A DNA stretch of 22,789 bases from the NCBI GenBank assembly GCA_024364805.1, contig CM044488.1, positions 76,508,556 to 76,531,344 of the forward strand, written 5' to 3'. This document shows positions 1 through 11,100 of this stretch, one piece after another. Every line of letters begins with the position of its first letter. Position 1 is the stretch's first letter. Source of the stretch: Euprymna scolopes (Eukaryota; Mollusca; Cephalopoda; Sepiida; Sepiolidae). Position numbers and translations under genes: made by a program. Under the pieces are notes generated by a model. That model was not told the DNA's origin, made no database searches, and saw only the letters and a list, made by a program, of their open reading frames with translations.

Positions 1-3000
1 AAAAAAAAAAAAAAAAAAAAAAAATTTGATGTTTTTTGCAAAGAAATCAACCCCTTAGTTAATTCAGTATAATGATAAGTGCTAAAACTTTTTTCCATTC
101 TGACAAGCTGTTTTTCTCATTCCATATTTTCTTGACTAGGAATACTAATATTCTTTAGTATAGTTTTAATAAATTTTTTTATAACAGCCATTTGGTATTA
201 TTCTGTTCAACATTTTTACACATTCCTCTAAATATTTGTGATCTATTTTGTTGAATACAACACATTTAGATTTTTCTGACTTGTATGGAAATATTTGAGA
301 AATGAGACATTTTGGCAACAACAGTCACAGTGACTTGCATCATCCGTTGTATTGATAGTTGTAAGGACGAAGGTAGCGATTTTTGTCAGTTACATCACCA
401 TATCCCTAGCCCAACCTGCACGGCATTAGAGGGAAACCTTCAACTTTTAGTGTCATCATGGATTCAAAATGAAAGCAGTCTGGAATCAAATCATAAAAGA
501 AATCCTACATCTTGTCAAGTTGGCATCATCATTCTTGAGCACAAATACAGAAAAAAATTTTTTAATTAAATTTTTTAATTAAATGTTTTAATGTAATATA
601 TTGTAATCTTAAGCAATGATTTTCACAATATTTTGACACGAGTTGCAGAGTCAAGTTTCGTAAGGATGCTAAAAGTTGGAGTTTTTAATTTCTGAAAAAT
701 TGTCTAAATACTGGAAAACTTTAAAATAATGAGTCCAAGTCAGATATTTTGGACTTGTAGAAGTCAAATCCTATACCTTCTAACCCTGCAACTCTTAATA
801 CTAACTTCCCTGTAAAAATTGAAGTTGAGTATTTTTCATTTAGTTATTGTTGATGTTCAAGTCTTTGATAAATCAAAAAGTTTAATTGGATAAAAGTTTG
901 TTTTTTTTTTTGTTTTTTTTTTAAGTGGAATTTTATGTTTGAAGTTGATCATTGATTTTTTTTGTTTTTTTTTTTGAAAAAACAAAACTGCAGAATGTAT
1001 AAACAAGTTTTTATTCCCAGAATGCATCACATGATTGCTTGAATTTGCATTTAAAAAAACAAAAAAACTCAAAAACAAAATCATTTTTAAAAAAACCAAG
1101 TCCCTCTACCTCCCTCTTTTCTTTCAATTGCAATTTTTAAAAAAATTAAAAAAAAAAAAAAATGGGGTGGGGGTAACTTCTTAATATGTATGCAAGGAAT
1201 ATTATTGCTTTAAGATTTATTGAAGAAAGAAATCGCAGTGTGCCATCATGTAAGAGTTTTTTGTTTTTGCAATGATCAGCATATAGTATCAACATCTCAA
1301 ACCTTAACGACTTGGTATACTTCGGTATTTTTTTATACAAGATATCAAGTGGTTACACATATGTTTCAATCATTAATCTCTTCAAGATTGCTGAGCTCCA
1401 GAAGTACTGGAAAAAATTCTCAAAATATATTTCAATATAACTTGAATTCATAATACATAAATATTTATAAACCAGATTTTAAAAAAAAAAAATCAAAAAA
1501 TTTTATTCTCACATCCAGTTTTGCATTAATTGTAGAAGGGAGGTAAAAATAAACTGAAATTCTTCCATAATTGTTAAATAAAACAAGTTTTACTTTTTTG
1601 TTCTTCCTCTTCATAAAATATGAATCCATTCTTTTTTGTTTTTTTATTGAACTGTCAGTTCTTCCATTAAATATAAGATAACTGCATGCAAAGATAACGG
1701 ACGCATAAAGGATATTTTTTCTTTGTTAATTTTGAATCTGTCTCAAACAAATGGCTTTGTACCTTTTTAATGCAAGACCTATTTAGGAAATTCATTGGAA
1801 CAAATCAAAATGGCTACCATCCCATACTTATCTGGTCAATCTACTTTCAAATTAATATCATTTATTTATGGAAATAAAAAGAAAGATGTCTTCCATGCTC
1901 TCTTTTCATACGGAAATAAAAAAAAATTAAGCAATTTACAATGTACAAGTATTTGAGGAGGAAAAAAATAGTAAAAGAAATTTTCAGAAAATTAAAGTAA
2001 CTCTAAGACATGTACAGAAAATTTGAGTCAGACTTTTACCAAATTACTTTACAATAACTCTAGAATCAATATTCCCTCAAACCTTTAATTAAAAAAGAAG
2101 TGTTTATCATATATCATCCGGATAAGAGGGGGTGTCTATTGAACATTTTGCTTTTCCGTATAATGCGCAAGTTGCAGTTAAATTTAAAAATATACTAATA
2201 CTGACCCAACAGTTTATGGGTAATTTAGTAAACTAAGTTAAAGTAAAGAACGGATAAAACCCATCGATCAAACATCGCACACTTTTGGTTGGTTTACTCA
2301 AGAATTTCATTAAATTATTGATCAGTATTTGATTGTTCACTAATAGTTCTAAGATCCTTAATCTTACCCATTCCTTATTTCATTTTAATACATCAAAAAG
2401 AAGAGTTGATCAATATTTGTTGCACTAAGGTTTTTCTTCCTATATATTTTGATCACATAAAATATTAGGATTTAGTTATAGGGTGGGGGCTTCCATTTCG
2501 TTTGTTCTAATCTGTTTCTCACTGTATCTTGCTTCACCTCCCCCCTCTTTATTTTATACAGTTTCTATGACTTGCTTTCATCTGTTTATTTAGAGTCAGA
2601 TATAAGAAAAGAATAAAAAAAAAAGTAGAATAGTTTATTATTAACAAAAGTAATAGAACTGTTTAACCGAGATGGAAGGAGTAGAGGAAGCAGCAACTGA
2701 TTTTGGATTGTTTTTATTCTTTTAAATTCAACCGACTGTTTGATTCAGGAAAAGGGGAGTTTACAATCTAATCAGAGTTAAATTGATGACCCAGTGGGTC
2801 ACACCCCATATATGTGGATATGCACACATACACACACGTTTTGTAAGTAGATAATCATGGCTTCAAACCAAGGCCAACCTGTGAAAACTGAATTTGGTCC
2901 CACTATGGGACAATGATTGCACATATCTGCTTCTTAGAATAGTATTTAAAACAGGGAACATGCAGATACATCACAGAACTTTTAAAAAAGAAAAAAAATG

Positions 3001-3590
3001 AGTTTATGAATAATTTTTAAAGAAAGTCGCACTAATTTAAGAAAAAAAAACATTTTAATTTTTCATTTCCAGGCAAGGTTAGAGCAAGTATAACAATATA
3101 AGTGGAAAAAAAATTCATGTAAAGTTAAAACTAGAGTTAGAACTACAGGAAGTCATACAAGAAATGTATCAGATAAGCTGAGAAAATTTGGGAGGTTGCT
3201 TCATCTCTATGACGAATCAGTTGAAGACATATGTATGCCATGTACTGAAAATATTGTTTAACTCCAAATGACTTTGTGCTGCCATAATTCAGAACCATTG
3301 CTATTAATCAACACGGAGAAACAAGAGGAGAGAGAACAAACCGCTATGAGACTTCATCTGCTTATGCAATGATCTACTGTTCTCAACTTGTTAGGAATAA
3401 TAAAAAAAAAAGTAGTGTTAAAGTGAATGACATGCACATTAGTTGAACAACTCTTTACGAACACCTTCCATTGCTTGGACACTGACTTGCTTTCAGAATT
3501 TTCAGACATTATTTCTTTGAAAAATAGCTATTTAGAAAGTTATATTTATTAATTACAATAAAGAATAAAATATAATTATCCACTGACACA
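1..3590. other. downstream AT-rich DNA, no gene recognised
   Basis: This stretch beyond the POFUT1 3' end is very AT-rich with many A and T runs, including a 24-base A run at the left edge. The only segment that looks compositionally different is 312-550, which is less AT-rich and carries an 85-codon open frame on the plus strand that matches nothing I recognise. No splice-linked exons, RNA genes or intact elements were identified. A short CA tract lies near 2823-2836. Confidence 0.6.
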
Positions 3591-3599
3591 TGTTTTGTC

Positions 3600-3690
3600 A
3601 TCTACGACTCACAGTAGCTGAATCTAGCGAGATTCGAAATCGGGACCCCATGGAAAGAAGCCTAAACCTCTACCACTGGCCTATAAAGAT
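3600..3690 (-). mobile_element. tRNA-derived SINE fragment
   Basis: Read on the minus strand, TAGGCCAGTGG (3683-3673) matches the pol III A box at 10 of 11 positions. ATTTCGAATCT (3640-3630) is a good B box. They are 32 bases apart, the spacing of a tRNA. The anticodon region is not that of a working tRNA and there is no acceptor-stem pairing, so this is a SINE head rather than a tRNA gene. Full length and family are not determined. Confidence 0.6.
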
Positions 3691-4006
3691 ATGGCTAACT
3701 TTTTTTTTATTTTTGTGATATAAAAAAAAAAATTCTACTGGACCAAGTTTTGTCCACAACCATAAATTGTATTCTGAAATTTACTCATGTGATAAAAAGT
3801 AAATAGTGTTGTGAAATGAGGAGTTAGGGAATGGGGAAGTTGTATCACATTAAACCACTCCTTTTGCTTGCATTGTTTCCAAAATTTAAAGAGAACCATC
3901 AATAGGATCTAATTTTGTTTTTTGTCATGATATATCTGCATATAAAAAGGCAATGTCAAAATTTTGTTCTTAAAAAAAAAAAAAAACCAAAAAAACTAAA
4001 TTTCTT

Positions 4007-4012
4007 TTTAAT
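4007..4012 (-). terminator. candidate poly(A) signal ATTAAA for POFUT1
   Basis: On the minus strand an ATTAAA hexamer lies about 75 bases past the stop codon. The first canonical AATAAA on that strand is further down at 3706-3711. Either could end the transcript. The region is so AT-rich that such hexamers are expected by chance, so this is weak. Confidence 0.25.
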
Positions 4013-4085
4013 ACCCCACCTCCCCAAAAAGCAGTTGTAAAATTTATATTTTAAAAAAATAAAGCAAAAAACTGATAAATGTTCT

Positions 4086-4277
4086 TCAAAGTTCTGTGTT
4101 TTTCTTATCTGAATGATATTTAAATGCCCAAAATGATGAAGTCTTCCCCAATGTGTCTCTGTATCGTTTGGCAAAAGCTGAGAATGTAGAAACGCAGTTA
4201 CCAATGTAGTGGTCAGCTTTGGACAATATGGCAAGATCCAAGTGTGGGTCGCTGGGATATGCACGCACAAATTTTAC
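4086..4277 (-). CDS. POFUT1: POFUT1 exon 7 (terminal coding exon, ends NTEL)
   Basis: This 192-bp terminal coding exon encodes 63 residues and a TGA stop (4086-4088). The true start is the acceptor TTTTCAG before GTAAAA. It reads [20 protein letters not shown], then [20 protein letters not shown] and finally SDKKNTEL. The [15 protein letters not shown] block is the C-terminal signature of the family (human ADHFIGNCVSSFTAF). Human POFUT1 ends RDEF and fly O-fut1 HEEL, both ER-retrieval-like. NTEL is similar in form but does not fit the strict K/H/R-D/E-EL pattern. Confidence 0.95.
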   Translation of the reverse strand, partial: VKFVRAYPSDPHLDLAILSKADHYIGNCVSTFSAFAKRYRDTLGKTSSFWAFKYHSDKKNTEL

Positions 4278-7200
4278 CTGAAAAGAAAATTTAATTATAA
4301 TTTTGATTTAAAAAAAAATAAAATAAAAATAAATAAATAAAAAAAATTTATCTTATTGATAGCTAGCACAGTATTGGAAGTTGAGAATAACAAACACGCA
4401 TGTTATTTAGCAGCTGAATATTTGGTCAGCGTTTATGGATTTTTTTTTATCATACATGAATTAAAACAAGACTAAAAAAAAATAAATAAATAAAAAAAGG
4501 AATGACTGAAAGAGGGATAAATAAAAGCTTGGCCAGAGATAAGTTATTCATATTATCTGAATACTTCATCTTAAGAATTATTTTCAGGTTTTGATCAATG
4601 TAATCTTTGACCCACTTCAGGTGTATCTTGTCAAACTCTGAACGGAACCCTTTATTTAATCCACAGGGGTGACATACCTTCATTCAGTCAGCCATGACTG
4701 GATAGAAGTCCTAAATAATTCATAATTTAGACCACCAACACTGAGGATTGGATTGAACCTTCAACCAAAACTACAATTGTGAATTACTTAGGACTTCTAT
4801 CCATTAGTCCAAATAATACGAATAATTGATCCCCATTTCAAAAATTCAGAAATAGAGATAAGTTAGTTTAGAAATCAATTTCAAAAAGCTGTTCATGTAA
4901 AATAAAAACACACGCACACACACATTTATTCTCACAAAGCTTTGTCAAAGACGTAAAATGTTACTAATGGAAAAGTCCATGTTGATAGTCGCAAACAGTA
5001 AAGAGGTGTGTGTGATTAATGTACAAGTAGATATTACTTAGATAAATATATTTGGAATGAGCAGTAGTTAAATATATCTGGGAATGATAGCTGCCACATC
5101 TAATGAGAAAGACATCAGAGTTGTAAAAATTATGCTAAATTAAAGTATCAATCTAAATTTAAGCCCAAGCCAGAAGAGGCTAAATATGGCTTCTGAATCT
5201 CACATACGACGTGACATTCAATCTGGTACCCAGAAATAGAAGAGTGCATTCTTTCATTGGCAAGTAATGTTCAGGGGCAATAACTTTGATCTGATCGAGA
5301 GAGATAACTCCTGAATGTTCTGAGCCAAGAATATGATTGAGGTAACACATTCATTAAAGAGCAAGCTTGAACTTATTTATGCCAAAATGATTTATGTGAG
5401 GCATGCATGTATTTGTAAGAGAGTATGTTGAGGCCAAACTGATTTCCTGCCATCCATGAGCAGAATTGTGAGCATGTACCACTAACAGGTTTATATCTTC
5501 ACCATTCCTCGGTCAAGAACTGTAAGCTTGTGGAACTCTTGCTGCCGAGTGCTTCCCTCGGACCTTGATCTTTTTAAGAATAAGTCTAACAGTCTCTTGT
5601 TAGCTCATTAGATCAAATGGCTTCATACTTTTTCTGGAGCAATTTCTATATAAAAAATCTTTTTTAATTTTTATAATTTCTAAATATTTAACTTCTAATA
5701 GAATTTGCATTTTAAACTTATTTCTTTCACACATGAGCCTATAATCTTGCTACAGCTGAAGTGTGACAGACGGATGGATAGTCTCTACAGAAATATTTGG
5801 ACAGATCTAAAGTAAAAATTAGACAGTATATCTGTAAGATACTCTCTTCAATGGTCAGTATAGATGCAGCCTTTCAATCTGCACATTTTAACCACGAAAA
5901 TACATCAAACTTAAAGATGACATAAACTGGACAGACAGAGCCCCTTTTCAAAATGCAAGGACAGTTTAATTTTTTTTTTTAAAGTGCATAACATTTTTTT
6001 TAAAATGACAGATTTACCTTTTTCATGACCTTTGACATTTCTTTGATTAAATCCCGATCATCAGTGGCAACAAATACTGTTTTGGCATTGAGCCTTTTCA
6101 CTTCATTCTTCACTTGCTTGACAACTGTGCTGTCTGATGGGTAACAGACTTCTTCAGTGAGGAGACCATTTTCGTTGTGGTAACCGGTGCATTGAGCAGA
6201 CGCAAACATCTGTGGCGTTTCTTTGACATGAGAACAGGCAGACCTCTGCAAGAAGATCAATAGCAAATAAGTTTGATTTGAATGCTTTCTTTTTTGTTTT
6301 GTTTAATGGCATATCAACCCTTTTTGGGTTATTTAATGTTAAATCCAGTAACTTTGGAAAAGGTTTTATGCTTCAAATTCTTTATATATTCAAATATTTG
6401 TGGTATTTAGTTTTGTTGTTTCATAGAGGAAAATTGTTTTTAGCTTTGTAGAACATGATTGCAAAGTAAAAGGAAAAAAAAATAATATTAATCATATTTG
6501 GATTGTTCAGACTACTGTTACCTTGAGTGTCATTTTCACATTTTGGTCGATGTAACCTCCGACCTTCTTCAGATGTTTCTTGTCGAACTCAGGAATTTGG
6601 ACAGAACTTCAAATCGAACTGGATAGAGATCTTGAGTAATTCACAGTTGTATTTTTCGGTTGCCCACACTGAGAATTGAACATTCAAGGACCTCTATCCA
6701 GTCATGGCTGACGGAATGAGAACATGCTATCTCCAAGAAGTAAATAAAGGGTTCCGTTTGAAGTTTTTTCCAAATTCGCAAGTTCGACAAGATACACCTG
6801 AAGAAGGTCTGAAGGTACATCAACCAAAACGTGAAAATGACACTCAAGGAGAAAAGAGTAGTCTGAAGACTCAATAATATGAAGAATCAATTCTCATCTA
6901 AAAAATTCAGAAACATGATAACATTAATGTCTGGTGCATTTTAGGCTAGGAAGTTAGTATCTTCAGACATCCTGGTCTAGTAGCACCTATTAATTAGAAT
7001 AAATGTTAGGAGCTCAAGCAAGTGTCAGATAAACAAGGTAGGGTTTTAGCTGATCGGTTTATTTCTTTTACTGCATATCAACCTTTTCAGATCAAATAGT
7101 GGGATCAAAGACCAGAGGGACGAGAAATGTTCCAATTTTAATAAGTCAGACAAGTAACTACACATGAAAAAGTGGAAATGGCTTAAAATATTACAATATT

Positions 7201-8069
7201 GGTGTATAAAGAAAGAGCTTGATGAGCTAAGAAAGAATCTTTTTAAATTTTTTAAATCCAATTAAAATTAAGGAAGTTATGACTATTTTTGTGCCTCACA
7301 CGTTTGGATATTTTTCCCTCTTTAAGACCATATCCATTTTGACACATTTTTTACACTACTTTTTCAGTAAAAATGTTATATCTTTGTTAAAACACAAGAT
7401 TAAGCCATGAAATTTACCACATAAGTGTATTTTTGTGCTATGAATTAAAATATGCCACTGAAAATCTCCAATTATTGGTTTCTAAATAAGCTGCAGTAGA
7501 TGCACATAAATATACTGCAATTCCTTAAAAATACCATGTATCCATTAAAAGAAAAGAAAAGAAGTTAGAGAACTTGAAGTTGAATTGTAATGTATGTTAT
7601 GTATGTGATTTTACCTTTGTAGGTAATTATGTGTGAACACCTTGAAAAACTTAAATAAAAGATAAACAAATATTATTTTAGAATTTAATGTAAAATGATT
7701 TTGAGTCATTCCAGCGTTTTAAGGCAGTTAACCATCCCCCCCCCCATAGGAGATAAATCCTGCACCCTTTTTTTTCTTCTAAAGACGACTACGCATGGTT
7801 TTAAGAGGGTCTTTGTGCAATAATGAGAGGGTGGGCAGGTTGCCATTCTGACTTTAGGTTAATGATAGAGTTAAGGGAAATTGTGTGTGAACATCCTGAA
7901 GATTTGATAGAAACAAAACAAAAACAATTTTAGAGTGGGGGTTGATTTCACATAAATTTAATGTAAAATAATTCACCATTTTGAGACCATTCTAGTGTTT
8001 TAGGACACTTGACCAATTTATTTTTTATGGGAGATAAATCATGCACTTTTCTTTAAGGAAGGATCTGTT

Positions 8070-8103
<34 letters not shown>

Positions 8104-11100
8104 CACTTATATGCAGCTTATTGAGGAATTTTGTTTGGTGGGAAGCTTGCCACTTGGACAGCATTATTGTTAGGACTAAAGGTTTTAGGAGGCTTGCCAC
8201 CGATACCTAGGTAGGATTAAGAGTTTTTTTAAGAAAGCGTTTGACACCCATAATTACGGTTAGAAAATGTTTTCAAAATTTTCTATACTTGTCATGTTGA
8301 AATGTTTTCTTTAACACAACAAAGAAATGAGCAGTCAAAAGAAGTTCAGACACCCCAAACCATTAAAAATGATATCTATTCTAGTTATTTTCCAAATTTC
8401 ATGATGAAATTCTTAATATAAGCATGGTACGAGCATTTACAAATCGAGGGAGGGAGAGATCATTACAAAATCTTACTACAAACGCTGTTTTAGGATAACA
8501 TTTTTATCACTTTATTTGCTTCAACCTCTTTAAATATATAATGTATGTTACTATTTATTAATCCATTTGAAAGTATATTCATTTCCAAACAAAATGGTGG
8601 TATTTTGAGGACTTAAACTGCTTTGGTTTTTAAAATATGACGATTTTAGAAGAACGCTTTGGATAATCATAGATTTCAAGAGTGTTTTATTGTTCGTGTG
8701 TATTACTAGTTAGATTACTCATAGACACCTAAAATAATCTGCATTTCAAAGTCGTGTCATAAAAGTCATAATCGTTTTGTTTTTTTTTAATGCAGATTTT
8801 TAAAACTAATGTTATCTACTTAATTAAATTAATTAAAAGGGGAGTAGAAAGTTGATCTTGGGTTTACTTTTGGCAGCTGTATAACTCTCGCTTCCCTTAT
8901 TGTCATTTAATCCTCACATACCATGTTTCTGACAAAGAAGGAAGAATTGCTGTTTTCTGAGTCAGAATCTATTACATTACTTATCGTTGGCAAATTTTGG
9001 ACCTTGAAGTAATATTTAAAAAAAATGTTTTAGCTCCTTACAACAAGTGACTTCATTCCTTGTCTAGAGCAATTTCCATAAAACAAATGTCATGTCGCAA
9101 TTAGTTAAATATTACTGCATTAGTACATAAAACAAGTATTTTCATGGGTTAACAAAAGAATGATTCTGCTTTATTTGTTTGTGGCATGTGACTAAATAGA
9201 AGGGAAGTAATTCAATTTGGAAGGTTACTCTTTATTATTAAAGCTAACTTTTTACTCTTTATTATTTAAGCAAAACTTGCAAATTTTTTCCAAAACTATT
9301 TTCATCAATTTTCTACTTAATCGTTTTTGTAATTTTTGGATAGTTTACTTATTTACTTACAGTTAAGTAGATACTAATGGTTTTAATTGAAATTCAATAG
9401 TTAAATTTTGCTCTAATAATGAAAAAGCACCAAAAATTCAGAACTTGAGGTGGAAGATTGGTTAAAAAAGTTGGACAACCCAAGAAAACTTGGATGCAAA
9501 CTAACAAGAGTCTTAAACAATAGAATTAAGAAAATTAAATTTTTACAATTTCATTCTCAAAAAATTTTTGTTACAATTTCTCCCCCCATCCCCCAAAAAA
9601 CTACTTGATCAATTTACATGAATTTTTGGAATAAGGCATTTTCGTTTTGTGACGAGAACGTACATAGTTAAAAAATACAGAAAATCTTTACAAAGTGTAA
9701 TTCTAAATAAGCACCAAAATTACTTACCCAATCCACACCATTCCGCAAATGAATTCCTATAAATGGTCGTTCTGGAATTTTGCTTTTGATAAATTTCTCT
9801 GCCTTGGCCTCAATTTTATCTGACCATCGAATGAAACGTTGAACTCCGAGAGAACTCTCAGTTGCAGGGAATGGTCCTGGGGCACCGACAAAAGCCAAAA
9901 CTGGATACTTGGATGCTGGATACCTGGTAGGGAGAACAAGTTTTTATTTTTGAGATTTTTAAAAGCTCAAAAAATAAGAATAAAAAAACTCAACTTCATG
10001 CCTTGTCCATTTAAAAAAAAAAAGTTATGTTGTGAAAACTATTTTCATTAAGATTAGGAAAGGCGCTTAGAATTCACTTAAAAAAACAAGAAGCTGACCT
10101 GGGAATCGACCTTTGAATTCTGATATCAGTATTCTTACGATGCATCCAATCTGTGGATTACCCTGCTCAACAGCCTGACATCCCAAACACTATGTGCTGT
10201 AGCTTTGTTCTCCATCGTCTTATTTTTTTATGACCTTATCGCCATAATGTTTTACACTGGCGGCTGTCAAGGGGGAAACAGACGTGTTCCTAAGTATAAA
10301 AATAAAATAAACACGGGGAAACAAGAACAACACACACTGATGCTTCACATATATTGGTTGAACTCTGGATGTGTGTGTCTACATGCTAAGTTCACATCTA
10401 CATCCTGTCGAAGCTGGGTTCGTCTGTTGCACTCAGTTTATCTAGATCTCCCAAAGCTTTTCTGACCTGACCCAAGCCATGATCTGTAGTCAAAGTTCAA
10501 CTGAACTCTCAACTGACTGTCGTAAAGTCCCAACTCACAATTGTCGTAAACACTCGCTGTCGTTAAGTCCAACTTTGTCAGCCATCAATCGTTTCTATTG
10601 TTGCTACGCCTCAATGTTATAAAACTAAATATATATCTATCTATTGTTCAGTCCTTTTGCTATTGCCATTCATCACACTCTAATTTATCCTTATTTCTCT
10701 TTGTCTGCGTTATGAAAAAATTCCTATCCATTGTCTATTGATAAGTTCTATTATTACTCTCTAAACTTCTTTATCCTTTGTCATTTTCCTAACCACCAGC
10801 ACTCAACAACCTCAGTCGAACATAGTGTCACATTGATGAAAACGCAATTTCAAACTTGCATTCGATAAACCAAATCAAGAGAATCTGAGCGAATTTATTA
10901 ACGTGAACTATTTATTGCAGAACTTGGAAATCCAGATTATCTTCAATCTAACGCATGTGGTGAAATGGAGGGAGGGGGGGTACATATTTAACACCTTTGA
11001 AATCAACCTTTTCTTTCACCATCAATACTCGGACCTATGTCTTGCCTTAATTAAATTACTCTCCTTGAAAAAGTCCCTTGTTTTGATAAACTAGTTTTGG

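Noticed and set aside
300-440. C/D-box snoRNA on the minus strand (TGATGT and CTGA motifs)
   Set aside because: The boxes are too close together and no terminal stem is visible.
857-1453. Several short frames on both strands near the left end
   Set aside because: Composed of low-complexity Lys/Phe codons from A and T runs; no homology.
3600-3690. Possible tRNA gene on the minus strand
   Set aside because: Both pol III boxes are good but no cloverleaf arms can be formed; better explained as a SINE head.
3956-4270. 104-codon minus-strand frame overlapping exon 7
   Set aside because: It is a shifted frame of the real POFUT1 terminal exon; the family match lies only in the other frame.
10200-10830. 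Terminal repeat of an LTR-type element
   Set aside because: The composition is distinct but no matching second end, primer-binding site or coding remnant could be seen, so no element is claimed.
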